A stretch of DNA of 64,000 nucleotides from Gnetum montanum (GCA_015680685.1 MNCI01008852.1:1058099-1122098); one strand, 5' to 3'; counted from the stretch's first letter, positions 36,350-48,290 are shown. Numbers and translations: made by a program. The notes: a model not told the origin generated them from the letters alone.

Positions 36350-38800
36350 CCCCACCATACATCCCCATGCATTGTGTTCCAAGCTAGGAAGCTCTATCAA
36401 CGCTATGGTTTTGACCCCTTAGAATATCCATAGCATTGTCACAACCCATCAACCCTTATATCCATGATGGGTAGCATGTATCCAACATGGATACCAACCT
36501 TCCTCACCTCACAACACTCTCACACTAACTCCCTTGCCATTTTTAATAGCTATGACCTACCTTTCCAAGGCCTAGACTCCAAAAGAGGGTTAGATCTTGT
36601 TAAAACTTGACATATTAGGCTTTCACACTAGGGCAACACTGGCAATCATGGAGCCCAATGTGGAGCTAGGTGGGTAACATAAATACTTTTTCCCTAGTAC
36701 CCATCAAGCCTAGATCTAACCCCTAGAGTGGGCCCACATGACTTAGAACCCCTCTAGCTACCCTTGGTACACCCAAAACTTCATCAAACCAAGTCAAAAG
36801 TGCCTAGAACTTTCAATTTTGGTTGCTCCATGCTAAGGGGAGATCTCTTCACGTTGCCTAGTGTAGAGAAAGCATGGAGAGGTGGGGGTGACCTCAAATA
36901 GCCAAAATAAACCATCTAATTATCATATTTTAACTCCCAAACCCCTTGGTAACTTCCAGTAACCTATATTTGTCAAAAATAACCTAATTTTCCACATCTA
37001 AACCCCCTTTCCTCTATGCTAACTATCTTGGAAGCTTAGGGGGTATGACATAAAACCATTTTCAAAGCCTCAAATTACCATAGTTTCCACTCTAATATCC
37101 TAAATACCCTTCCATGACCTCTAGTAGTCAATAGTTACAAAACCTTGAGTCGATTTTTACTCTTGAAGCCTTCTTCACGCTAGTGAACCCCTTCTCCACA
37201 CTGGCCAATATGGAGCCAACAAGGATTCCATGAGGGTATGTAATAAAACCTAGTTTATGATCAAAAATAACCTAATTACCCTTCCTAGTAACTTCTAGAC
37301 CCTACCAAAGCATGCAAAAGCCTTCAGATGCCTTGAAACTAATTAAAAGTGGTAAAAAGTAATCACCCTCCCCCTATCCATGCTAGGTCCACCCTATCCA
37401 ACATAGATGAAAGGGAGGATGATCTCATGGACATCTAGAAGCCTTCAAACTTATGTATTTTAATGTTGAATCATAACTCTCAATCCCTTGTAGCCCATAT
37501 AACTTTGAAACTATGTTGAATCTTGTCAAAATTGGTCCAAAAATTGAACCCAAGTTGATCCACACTAAGGGAGATGCTCTTCCACACTGGCTAGTGTGGA
37601 GCTAGTATGGATGGAGGGGAAAATAGCCAAAATTTTTAATATTGACTCTAAAAGTGATTTCTATCAACAACCCAGCCTTCTTGAAAGCTCTGATAGCTAG
37701 AATTTGTCAAAAATCATCCCATTTCAGGATTTTTCTAGCTTCCATGCTAAGCACCCCTTTCTTCCATGTTGGCCAACATGGAGCTAGTGTGAATGTAGCT
37801 AGGAAGATTTATGGGGGTTACAGACACACCAAAATAATGTCATATGACCTTATATGTATCCTAAAACCCTATCAACACTTCTAGAAGCCACTAGACTACC
37901 TAAAAATGATTGAAAACTGTTAAAATCTAACCCCCTAAGGTCCTCCATGCTAGTTCCATGCTTGACAATGTGGATCCAGCCTAAAACTAGAGGGGTGAGC
38001 CTAAAACCATCTAAAAACCTTTAAAATTTACCAAATTTTGATTTTAGGCTTTAACCATTAGCATGAATAACCCTAGAGATGTGCATGCATGGTTAAAAGT
38101 GATGAAAAATAGCCAAAAACTAATACCCTTTAATCCTCCACATTGTATTCATGATGGCCAACATGCAACCTAAGGGGTAGCTCATAATACCACTTAGAAA
38201 TCCTCCAAACTGCCTAATTTTAATCCTAAACCCTAATCTTCAACATTGGAAACCCTAGAAGCTAACATGCATGGTTCATTATTCTTGAAACTAACCTAGA
38301 TTTGAAATTTATGATCTCTTCATGCTGGGCATCCCTTCTTCTATGTTGGCCAGCATGAAGCTAGCGTGGATGAGCTATCTTTCCCCCTTTGACAGCAAAT
38401 CGACATTCCAAGAGATAAAAAAAACATTGGCAAAGCCTAAGACCTCAAAGCCTTAAGATTGCACTTATTTAACCTCATTTCAACCCCTAAAATCCATCAA
38501 TTTCCATTCTCCATGTTGAAGCAAATCCCCCAGCATGGATCAAGGGGGTATAACTATGCATGGCCTTAAATAGCCTCTAAACATAACCAAAATCAACCAA
38601 AAACTAGAGAAATCATAGTTTATAGTCCTATGAGCCTGGAAACTTGATCAATTTGCTCTCCAGATCATCCTAAGATCAAAAGGAAAGGACATCCCCTCTA
38701 CTCCATGTTGGCTCCATGCTAGCAAGTGTGGAAATTGCCCAATACTTGGTTCAACCCTTAAAACCCTATCCAAATGGCCTCAAAACACATCTAGGGGATG
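36350..38800. repeat. Degenerate tandem array, period about 190 bp
   Basis: About 13 diverged units. A recurrent GC-richer core (CCATGTTGGCCAACATGGAG, GCTAGTGTGGATGGAGG and variants) appears near 36450, 36646, 36850, 37011, 37190, 37375, 37580, 37745, 37945, 38145, 38330, 38510 and 38705. The spacings are mostly 160-205 bp with a mean near 188. The intervals contain CTAAAACC...CAAAATT-type AT-rich text. The core is self-complementary (GTTGGCCAAC). No ORF persists. It could be an element-internal satellite (UTR or LTR region of element A) or an independent satellite. Confidence 0.75.
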
Positions 38801-38831
38801 CACAACTATTAGATCTTGGTTTTATCTATCC

Positions 38832-38845
38832 ATACAACCTTGTTT
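38832..38845 (+). repeat. 14-bp repeat flanking the copia element, left
   Basis: ATACAACCTTGTTT, identical to 45081-45094 on the other side of the element, but separated from the LTR by 10 bp here and 7 bp there. It is not a standard 5-bp copia target duplication. Confidence 0.5.
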
Positions 38846-38855
38846 GGACTTGTAA

Positions 38856-40074
38856 TGAATAAGTTCCCCAAATCAAACATTTATGAAACAAAGCACATAC
38901 ATGAACTTATGTGGTTCCCCAACTTGGATACTCTATACTTGAAGGATAGACTGCAAGCACACCTCTGGACTTTGTTACTCTCAAATTTGATTGAAGGATC
39001 CACACCCTATATAGTCTTCAAGCCCTAATTTGGACTGTTGTATCCTAGCACCAATCACTCAACCCCACAAGGTCCTGTCAGGCTTGGAAACGTGATTTCC
39101 AAGCTTTCACAACCTTTACAATCTTGATCTCTACACTGAAGTGTTGTATTGCAGCACCAACAACTCAATCCTATAGGATCCCAACAAGCTCAAGCAAGAT
39201 ATCTTCTCTCAAGAAGCACATCAACCCTGTAGGGCAACAAGAGAACAATGATTACAAGGGATGAATACAACTAGGTTTGCTGATCCTTGAACTTTAAGGT
39301 ACAACACACTTTACAATGAAAAAATGATGATACAATGAAGAGCAAAAAAGATTACAATGATTTACAAAATGATTATACAATGATTACACATAATCTTGCT
39401 AATTTTCCAATGCATATGATATCTTGTTATAGCTACCATGTTTCCAAATCCATCTTGAAACTTGTGCAATGGCTAGCCAATAGTCACTAATGATCATGGA
39501 AGATGTATTCTTCATTTATAATATGTCTTTCTATATTTACCTTAAATTCTAGGAAGAGATCTTTGTCTAGGAAAGATGGCTTTCTGAAATCCCCATTCTA
39601 GGAAGATGTCTTTATTTGATGGAATACATCATTTTGCATAGGGAAGATATCTACTATTTTTGAAAGATTTCTTTCTAGGTTTTCATCAATTCTAGAAAGA
39701 TGTCTACTATTTTTGGAAGACTTCTTTGGAAAGATGTCTCTTCTATAGGGGCAAAAAATGAAACTACTTGTTTTGATGCTAAGAGCCTCTAGATGCCTTC
39801 AAATAAGTCCCCATAGACCTTATAACCTCCTAAACTCATCAAAATGAGCTAGAAACACTCCAAAAACATGCCAAAACACCCAAGAATCATCCTCAACAAA
39901 AATAGACATATTTTTCTTGAATTCTTGGTATTTGTCCATGCTCCCATGTGTCCTTGTGATTCCAAATTTGCTTGTGAGTTCTTGAGTCCTTTTCTCTTGG
40001 TCCTATAAACACAAAAACCATACAAACATCCTTGTACTCCATCTTTCTTAACATTTTGACATACCAAAAGGTCA
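38856..40074 (-). repeat. Copia LTR, left copy (3' LTR)
   Basis: A 1219-bp direct repeat of 43906-45073. On the plus strand it begins TGAATAAGTTCCCC and ends ACATACCAAAAGGTCA, giving TG...CA ends. Large shared blocks include GTTCTTGAGTCCTTT-like and CATTTTTCTTGAATTCTTGG segments. The two copies have diverged substantially, indicating an old insertion. Confidence 0.85.
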
Positions 40075-40092
40075 ATAATCTCCACCTTTTTG
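40075..40092 (-). other. Polypurine tract of the copia element
   Basis: On the minus strand this reads AAAAAGGTGGAGATTAT, abutting the left LTR. It is the expected 3' polypurine primer for plus-strand synthesis and fixes the element as minus-strand. Confidence 0.7.
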
Positions 40093-42219
40093 GTAATGTT
40101 CAAAACTTAAGAAAATGGGTTAGTCTTTATCAAAATATCAAAATACATAAGCTACTTATCCCCCTTTTTGGACATGACCAAAAAAGGATGATGCATATAA
40201 ACCTGTATCTTAAAGATATATCAACTTAAAATAAAAACATATAGTTATGGAGAGCCATTGCATAACGAGCACAAAACTCTCCTCCAGTATGAATAGCACC
40301 CAAAATAATCCATCAAAACATCTATAAAACTATTTCATAATATAATTGTGCATAACAAATAAACATTTTTCAAGGAAACCATATGAAGAGTACACATCTT
40401 ATTAATTTCATAGTGCTAATGATGTAAAACTAGTGTTTATCAAGAAGTGACCTTTCATATATCCACAACAACAAAACATACTTGATTCAAGCTTTTCAAA
40501 AAATATTTAAGAGCAAGTAACTTGTCTCTAAATCAATATTCTTCTAACAATTTGAGAGAAATTTCAAGAAAAGTGAGTAAAAGCATGCATATTCAATGCT
40601 TAAGAAATACATCTTATCATGCTAAAAAAGTCAAAATATATTAAAAGATCACAATTAATCATCTAGTAAATTCATAAACTAATATAAAAAAATTCCTATA
40701 TATATATATACCTCATGACTTATCAAAAAAAATTATGAACATCATTTCTAGTACCAATGAGAGTACTTGAGATTTTAAGGATAGTACATCTCAACACATA
40801 TTTGCAAAAAGGATCGTAAGCACTAAAAATGATACATTCTCAACATATAAGAGGTTAGACATGAACCATTAAATCCTCAACATAGTGCTCAAAAGTAAGT
40901 TTATATAGCATATAAATTTCAATAGCTTCATTAATATATACCATCTTTAGTTAAATATTGATAAATTTCCTCTTTTTCTTTACCAGATGAATATGCTCTT
41001 CCTTGCTTATAGGTGCTAGATATAGAAAGCTTAGCAATTATGATATCGTATCTTTGAGAAAATCACTCAAGACTCACCCTGCATATATGACTCATCTTTT
41101 GAAACATCCATTGTAGAGATATTAATTATTGTTCTACTCTTAAGCCTTTTAAGATCTCCATGCTACAAAGAAATTCTAAGATCAAGTATGGAAACTAATG
41201 TCTTCCATTAGTTATATCAAAACAAGTCTAAAATACTCCCAATCATGACAAAATATATTTAATTTATCAATAATCATCACAAGAATATAAACATAAATAT
41301 CACAAATACTTTGAGAATCATACAAGCAACTAGATGAACTTTCCATAAATCTAGAGTGTCATATTAAGATAAATTTTGAGACGTCTCATAAAAATAGCAA
41401 ATAATTCCTACTGAAGTTTTTCTTTTGTCATAAGATACATGAATTACATTAAAGGTACCAAATCCAATGCTTAATTTACAAACATAAAAAATCTTTCAAT
41501 AGAAATTGGACTTTATGATTTTAGAGGAAATCAGCTATGCCAAATCATATGGAACATAATACAATAATGAATGTTCAACAAAAATATGTTAGTCCATGAA
41601 TTATAGTCAAGGGTTTTACACCTCTTGAAACCAATAAAATTGAGCTAAGAATCAAAAAGATTATTTATCAACAAAAATTTTAAAGTAGCACAAGATTGCA
41701 TTCAACCATAAACTAGTCAAGTTATTTTTCATCACATCATACTCATATGTTTACAAAAGATAGCATAATCACCTATACACAGATGATAGCATTTCATCTG
41801 ACAACTAATAATGCCTTACTAATATGCTTATTTAATATTTGTAGAACCTGGAGTTGATTTTCCATAGTGTTAAAAGATACTTATAATATATTAAATACTT
41901 ACCTCTAGTTACCATTCTTGTCAAAGACAGTGAAGATGCTTACAATGCTAGAGAATGAGATTTCTCTTTTGAGGTTTCTTGTCTTATGCATACTTTCTCA
42001 ATCTTCAAGGCTTAACTCCCTCTCATAAATTCATTAAAGAGTGTCTTCTCATTCTCATGCTTCTTTTTCTTGATTCTCCAAACTTTCTTCACCCCCTTAT
42101 CATTTTGAGTTATCCAATCTTTCTTGACTCCTCTTTGATTTGTTTACTTATCCTTTTTACCCTTTGAAAAATCCTTTATAGGCACATTCAAATAAGATCA
42201 GGGCATCCTATGATATGAC
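40093..42219 (-). other. Pol-less 3' internal part of the copia element
   Basis: About 2.1 kb of AT-rich DNA between gag and the polypurine tract. I see no protease, integrase, RT or RNase H motif in any frame. Either pol has been deleted and replaced, or it is too decayed to read. A full copia pol needs about 3.5 kb, so deletion is certain. Confidence 0.55.
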
Positions 42220-43818
42220 CAAGTGCTCATGTGATAATATTTTAAATTTCACTTCCATTGTTTATACCATAATTTATTACAATAATATCTCACCTTCCTA
42301 TAGTAGTTAAAATGATCATATCCTGGAGTTGCCCTTGATTAAGATGTAGCACCCATTGATTCTTTACTCTTTGGAGTGGCCTTTGGTTGAGATGTGATTG
42401 GTGAAGATAATTCCTCTTATGTACAACATCCTAGTCCACTTTTATCATGTGGACTTCTTCCTTGTCCTAATACTATCCGAAGGGATTCCTTTCCCTTGAC
42501 TAGCTTTTCATTCACAAGTTTGACATCTGCAATTTCTTGATTAGCTTGCTCATAAGATAAGGTTAGTTTTTCATTCTCAACCCTTAGGTCTAAGATTTTT
42601 TTCATAAGATCTAAAATGGTTGAATTTAATAAGGATATTTGATGCTCTTTACTCTTGACTTATTTATTTAACGTATTACAAAGATTTTGAAAAGACAAAA
42701 GTTCATAACATAATAGATCAAACCTTTCTTCATCATTAAGATCATCATTTGATGAATCTAATTTATCATTTGTGATAGCCATATAGATTAAATGATAATT
42801 TTTCACATCATTTTTCATCTCTTCTTTACTTTGCTCAACATCATACCAACTTGCATAAAAGTTAGTTTTTTTAATCTCACCATTAAGTCTATTTTTGTAT
42901 TGCAACTTGCTACAACTAGGACATTCAAAGGCCATAGGGCCTTTTCTACTACAAATCCAACACTCTATAGATGAAGAATCAAAAGAATAAATTTGAAGAA
43001 ATTTACCTCTCTTTACCTTTGAAGGGACTTAATCTTTACTAATTGGCATTTCTCCATTTCTTGGCTAAGAGTCTTTATAGCTTCCTTGAGAGAAGAGCTA
43101 TCTCCTCTTCACTTCCTTCATTAGGTTCATTGGCCTCCTTTTCCTTGGAGGTATTTTTTTAAGGGTGATGGATTTTTCTTGAATAGATTCTTCACTTATG
43201 AGGTTCATTTCATAAGCAATGAGAGCACTTTGAAACTCTTCAAATTTCAAAACTAAAAAGTCTCTAATCTGCTCCATGGCTATGACCTTTAGTCTAAATT
43301 CCAATTGGAGAGTTCTAATCATTGTAAATATGACATTGCTTTTGGGTAAGTCTTTACCAGTACCTCTAATAGCCACAATAAGATCATTCATTATAGATAA
43401 ATAATCTTTACTTTTTTCCCCTTCTCTCATCTTCAGCTTATCGTACTCACTTTCCAAAGCTAACAATTTAGATTGCTTAACTCTAGATGTTTCCTCATAT
43501 GTAGCCTCTAAAGTTACCCAAATTTCTTTGGTTGTTTTACAACCAGCTACTCTATTAAAGTTAGATTTGTTTAAAGAACAATATAAACATTTTTTTTGCT
43601 TTTACATCAAACATGAACATATCTTTTTCTTCTTACATCTATTTTTTCCATGGCTTGATGGCTTTTGTTGTGCTGTCAACGTGTGGTATGTAGCCTTCTA
43701 TGATGGACTCCCATACTTCAAATTCCATGGACTTGAAGAAGCTTTGCATTCTTACCTTCCAATAGGTAAATTCATACCCATCAAACATTGGTGGCTTTGA
43801 GTAAGATGTTTCCTCCAT
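42220..43818 (-). pseudogene. Copia (Sirevirus-like) gag
   Basis: Starts at the ATG at 43818-43816: METT-type N-terminus, then PPMFDGYEFTYWKVRMQSFF, VWESIIEGYIP, and after a frameshift GCKTTKEIWVTLEATYEETS, EYDKLKMREGEKSKDYLSIM and LKVIAMEQIRDFLVLKFEEF. This is the standard Ty1/copia gag (UBN2-type) path. The CCHC zinc knuckle at 42970-42920 reads CWICSRKGPMAFEC, with the histidine replaced by P. A coiled coil follows (LRVENEKLTLSYEQANQEIA) and GQGRSPHDKSGLGC, typical of the long gag C-terminus in Sirevirus-like elements. A second decayed knuckle (FNYYRKVRYYCNKLWYKQ) ends near 42240. Gag packages element RNA. This copy has stops and frameshifts and a dead zinc ligand. Confidence 0.85.
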
Positions 43819-43905
43819 AGTTCACTCTTGAAGTTGATGAAGATGAAGGAAAAAGAGTGCTAGGCTTCAATATTGCCTATAGATCATAGAACTTAGAAGG
43901 GGGGA
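43819..43905 (-). other. Copia leader with decayed primer site
   Basis: Between the gag start and the right LTR. On the plus strand GGCTTCAATATTGCC (43863-43877) lies where a GGCTCTGATACCA-type (tRNA-iMet) site is expected. It is recognisable only by position. Confidence 0.4.
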
Positions 43906-45073
43906 TGAATAAGTTCCCCAAATTAAACCTTTATGAAACAAAGTACACACATAAACTTATGTGGTTTCCCAACTTGGGTACTCCACACTTGGAGGGTAAA
44001 TCACAAGCATACCTCCAGACTTTCTTGTTGCCAAGTGTGGTTGAAGGGTCCACATCTTGTATAGTCTTCAAGCCCTACCATGGAGTGTTGTACTACAACA
44101 CAAATCACTCAACCCCATAAGGTCCCATTAGGCTTGGAAATGTGGTTTTAAGGCTTCCACAACCTTTACAATTTTGAGCTTTACACTAGAGTGTTGTACT
44201 GCAGCACCAACAACTCAATCTCATAGGATCTCAACAAGCTCAAGTAGGATGCCTTCTCGTAAGAAGCACATCAACCCCACAAGGCAACAAGAGAACAATT
44301 ATTACAAGAGATGATACAACTAGGTTGGATGATGCTTGCACTTTAAAGTACAACACACTTTACAATGAACAAATAATGACACAATGAAGAGTAACAAAGA
44401 TTACAATGATTCACAAAATGATTGTATAATGATTACACAAAAGTTTGCTAATTTTCCAATTCATATGATGTCTTCTTATAGCTTTCATGTTTTCAAATCC
44501 ATCTTGAAACTTGTTCAATGACTAGCCAACAATCACTAATGGTCATGGAAGATGTCTTCTTCATGCCCGAGACATATTTTTGTATTTTTCTTCAATTCTA
44601 GAAAGATGTCTTTGTTTGATGTAAGACATATTTCTATATTGGAGATATGTCTAATGTTTCTGAGAGATGTCTTTCCAGGTCTTCTTTAACTCTGAAAAGG
44701 CATCTACTATTTTTGAAATACGTATTTGGAAAGATGTCCCTTTTGTAGGGGCCAAAAAAGAAACTACTCATTTTGATGTTGGAAGCCTCCAGATGCCTCC
44801 AAACAAGTCCCCATAGATCTTATAATCTCCTAGACTCATAAAAATAAGCCAAAAACACTTCAAAACATGCCAAAACATCTAAGAATCATCCTCTACCAAA
44901 ATAGACACATTTTTCTTGAATTCTTGGTATTTGTCCATGCTACCTTGAGTCCTTGTGATTCCAAATTTTCTTATAAGTCCTTGAGTCCTTTGCTCTTTCT
45001 CTTGTAAACACAACAATCATACAAACATCCTTATACTTCATTTTCCTTAACATTTTGACATACCAAAAAGTCA
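43906..45073 (-). repeat. Copia LTR, right copy (5' LTR)
   Basis: 1168 bp, homologous along its length to 38856-40074, with the same TGAATAAGTTCCCC start and CATACCAAAAAGTCA end. Confidence 0.85.
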
Positions 45074-45080
45074 ACACCTT

Positions 45081-45094
45081 ATACAACCTTGTTT
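45081..45094 (+). repeat. 14-bp repeat flanking the copia element, right
   Basis: ATACAACCTTGTTT, identical to 38832-38845. Confidence 0.5.
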
Positions 45095-45420
45095 CCTTCT
45101 GTTTGCAGTTTATAGCATGGATTTGCATAGTTTTAGAGCATTTTGACATTATTTATTCATCTTTACCAAGTTGCCACTTAATGTGTTTATGGTTGATATG
45201 TAGGACTAAAGTATGAGTACCTAGGAGTAGATCAATTTTCCCTTGTATCTACATGGATCCCATGGTAATGTAGAATAGTGTATCAACCCCAATTGCCTAA
45301 ATCTTGAGCTTGAAAGTCTTGTTAACCACATAGTCTTGATAGAAAAACCTCTAGAATGGTCTACAAACCTAGTGAAAACCCTTAACCTAGAAACTGGTAA
45401 CATTACTAAAGACTCTCTCA
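45095..45420 (+). other. Upstream of element B pol, no domain seen
   Basis: Short broken frames only. The RT-proximal linker of element B becomes readable from about 45400. Confidence 0.4.
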
Positions 45421-46938
45421 TTGAGGTTCCTATCACAACACATAGTGATGAGGAGAAAACCCTAAAATTAGGTTCCTCACTAGAACCTTAATAGGCTCAA
45501 GACATCATCAAGGTCCTACAAGATAACATTAAAATCTTTTCCTAGTCATATGAAGATATGCCAGGTCTAGATCCATGCCTAGTACGACATAACATCATAC
45601 TTGATCCGAGCATTAGATCAGTCAAGTAGAAAGTGCATAAGATTAGACTTGGTTTAGCCTTGGTAGTTTGTGATAAAATCACAAAACACTACCAAGCTAG
45701 TTTCATTAGGATTTTTAACTATGCAAAATGCGTGTCCAACATAATGGTAGCCCTTAAGAATAATGGTAGTATCCATATCTACATTGATTTTCGAGATCTA
45801 AATAATGCAAGTATCAAAGACAATTTTACTTTACCTAGTATTGATTAACTTATCAATACTACAACTAGACATGCCTTATTATCCTTCATGGATGAGTTCT
45901 TGGGATATAACCAGATTAAGATCAACCCAAAACATTAGCTTAACATGACCTTCATGATTCCTTGGGGTACTTTTGCTATACCATGATGCCCTTTGGCCTT
46001 AGGAACACAAGAGCAACCTACCAGAGAGCCATGACATATATCTTTAGTGACTACATGCTAGGTTTGCTCGATGATTACATTGATGATATAGTTGTTAAAT
46101 CCAAATTGGCCAACAACCATGCATGTGACCTAGGCCTTGTACTTAAACAATGTCTTAAGTATGAACTTAGGTTCCATCCCAAGAAGTTTGTCCTCGATGT
46201 CAAGACCAGCAAGATGCTTGGATTTTTAGTATTTTAAGTAGGGATATATGTCAATCCTGATAAGGTTAGGGCCATATCCAAATTAACAACACCTACAGAC
46301 CTTAAGAAGGTTTTGGGATTACAAGGTAGATTACAATTTATCTATAGGTTTAGTGTGAAGCTTACAGATAAATTACAACCTATGCAACACTTGCTTAAGA
46401 AAGGGGTTCATTATGAGTGGATGGCTCAATGCCAAGAGGCCTTTGAAAACCTTAAGCAAGAGTTGGCACAACTACCAACAGTCTATTCTCTATAAAAGGG
46501 TAAACCATATTACATCTACCTTTCCATCTCTAACATATCCATTGCCTCCCTACTCTATTAAAAATGGTATGATGGAGTAGAGATGCTAGTATACTACCTT
46601 AGCCATGCATTATTTTCCCATGATACCCAATACATTAAAGTGGAGAAGTATTGTCTATCACTAGTCTTCTCATTGAAGAAGTAGAGATACTACCTCTTTA
46701 GAAGCTAGGTCAATGTCATCATCAAAGATAACATGCTTAGAGTCATAACAACCAATATCTATGAGAGTAGTTGTATAGCCTGATGGAAAGCCATAACAAT
46801 GAACTTTGACCTTCATTACATCTCTTCATCCTCAATGAAAAGTTAAGCTATAGTCGTACAACTCACTATTTTTTTTGTTGATGGCCAAGCAATAATAGAT
46901 CCTAAATTTCTTGATGAGCAAATGCCCCCCCGCCCCCC
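45421..46938 (+). pseudogene. Element B pol: reverse transcriptase and RNase H (Tat-type Ty3/gypsy)
   Basis: The linker YEDMPGLDPCLVRHNIILDP leads into RT: GSIHIYIDFRDLNNASIKDN, then a stop, LSFMDEFLGYNQIKI, and after a frameshift MMPFGLRNTRATYQRAMTYI. The catalytic box is DDYIDDIVVKSK (F/YVDD replaced by YIDD, aspartates kept), then FHPKKFVLDVKTSKMLGFLV. The connection and first RNase H follow (DLKKVLGLQGRLQFIYRF; YLSHALFSHDTQYIKVEKYC; YYLFRS), and MNFDLHYISSSSMKS matches the Tat 'FDL.Y.....IKGQA' end. RT copies element RNA and RNase H removes it from the hybrid. Stops at 45846, 46236, 46493 and later kill it. The text runs into C-runs and an N gap. Confidence 0.88.
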
Positions 46939-46985
46939 NNNNNNNNNNNNNNNNNNNNNNNNNNNNNNNNNNNNNNNNNNNNNNN
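46939..46985. other. Assembly gap (47 N)
   Basis: A run of N directly after a C-rich homopolymer tract (46925-46938), probably where sequencing or assembly failed. Confidence 0.99.
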
Positions 46986-47945
46986 ATGAACACACACCTC
47001 TGAGTCTTAGTCAACCACAACTATCTCCCTGAAAATTGACATTAGAAAACTTTCCTTGTTCATGCGGGTTAACCCCCAAACAATGCAAAGTAGGTAGTGA
47101 GGTTGCTCGCACCCCATGAAACACAGACTACATCCATGTAGCCATAATATACAGGCTTCAATGTAAATGGGCCATAGGCCCTTGTTACTTGGGGGCCCTA
47201 GGCCCCACCATGATTGAGTGATAGCAACATCACACACACCTTAGGCTAGTGTTGAACTGGTTGCAATAGTCGATATACCTCCATCAAAAGAGGGAGACAC
47301 ACCCCAAAAGCTATTATCTAAGGGTGCTACCTCCGACAAGAGAGGCAGTGATAGCAACATCACCCACACCCTAGGCTAGGGCTTAACCCCAAGACCAATG
47401 GCCTTCAGGTGCCACATCGTTAAGGCAGGGAGCTAAAGCAACATCACCCAAAGCAGCTATGGTATGGACCACCTCGCATATAGTGGGAGCAATAGCAACT
47501 TCACCCCTAAACCAGTGGCCACCGTGTGCCACCTCAAAGTTTGGAGGGAGCTAAAGCAACATCTATGGCAATGGGAGATATGTCCTTAATCAAACATTAG
47601 CTCATTGGTCAACTACGCCCTAGACACAAACCTTGAGGCTTTAGATACTACCTACCGGGAAACATCAAATGTGTTATGCATGCCTTATGGTTAGAAAATT
47701 CTAACCTCACCCCACTAACTTTATGGTCGCACCCTTGTCCTTCATGTATTTCTTGCATTCCCAATTCGCACCCAAGAAGTTTCACACCCTAGAAGTTTTG
47801 CATCAAAGAAGTTTTTCACCCTAGATGTTTCAAACCCAAGAATCATTTCATATTCAAGGGGGCCCTAAGCTTAGCAATAGAATCCCATTGAATTAGGGCC
47901 CCAACCTTAGCAAGAGAATCGGGGCCCCAACCTTACATTATCACA
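46986..47945 (+). repeat. Foreign repeat-bearing segment inside element B pol
   Basis: The linker between the two RNase H domains is normally about 200 bp. Here about 0.95 kb of unrelated, GC- and CG-richer sequence intervenes. It holds degenerate repeats with AGCAACATCACCC at 47223, 47351, 47437, 47493 and 47556. A unit of about 118 bp (GTGCCAC...GGAGGGAGCTAAAGCAACAT) is present twice, at 47410-47450 and 47527-47566. No ORF or target duplication was recognised. Confidence 0.55.
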
Positions 47946-48290
47946 GAGCCAGTGTCGTTGTCATCATAACATTCCCATCCAGTGAAATCTAACCCTTCAC
48001 CTACCATTTTGAGTTTCCATGCACCAACAACATAGTGAAGTATGAGGGTTTAATCAAGAGAATGATGGTAGCTCATGACCTAGGAATCAAGCACTTAATG
48101 TCAAAGGCGATTCACAACTTATTGTCAATTAAGTAACCAAGGTTTATGCATGTAAATCCAAACATTTACAACCTTATTGTGACTTAGGGAAGATGTTGAT
48201 ATCCAACATATACCCTAAAATGAGAATGCCATAGTTGATGCCATTACAACATTATCCCTCAATGTGATGCTAGATGTGTTTAGTAAGTTT
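47946..48290 (+). pseudogene. Element B second (archaeal-type) RNase H domain
   Basis: PFTYHFEFPCTNNIVKYEGL then MVAHDLGIKHLMSK matches the additional RNase H of Tat elements (family pattern 'PFS.RL.F.CTNN.AEYEAL...A...GI'). The YE pair places the conserved glutamate of the active site at K-Y-E-G. Later text (PRFMHVNPNIYNLIV) fits the 'YRNL' region. A dual RNase H arrangement is the hallmark of the Tat lineage, so this domain is the main support for the lineage call. Stops and a shift near 48130-48240 inactivate it. Confidence 0.75.

Noticed and set aside
38832-38845. The 14-bp repeat as the target-site duplication of the copia element
   Set aside because: It is not adjacent to either LTR end and is far longer than the usual 5 bp. 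Kept only as an observation.
39849-40103. Open frames of 60-84 codons on the minus strand as genes
   Set aside because: They lie within the left copia LTR. The corresponding frame in the right LTR (44940-45149) is differently broken.
46832-47020. 62-codon minus-strand open frame
   Set aside because: It only exists by reading through the N gap.
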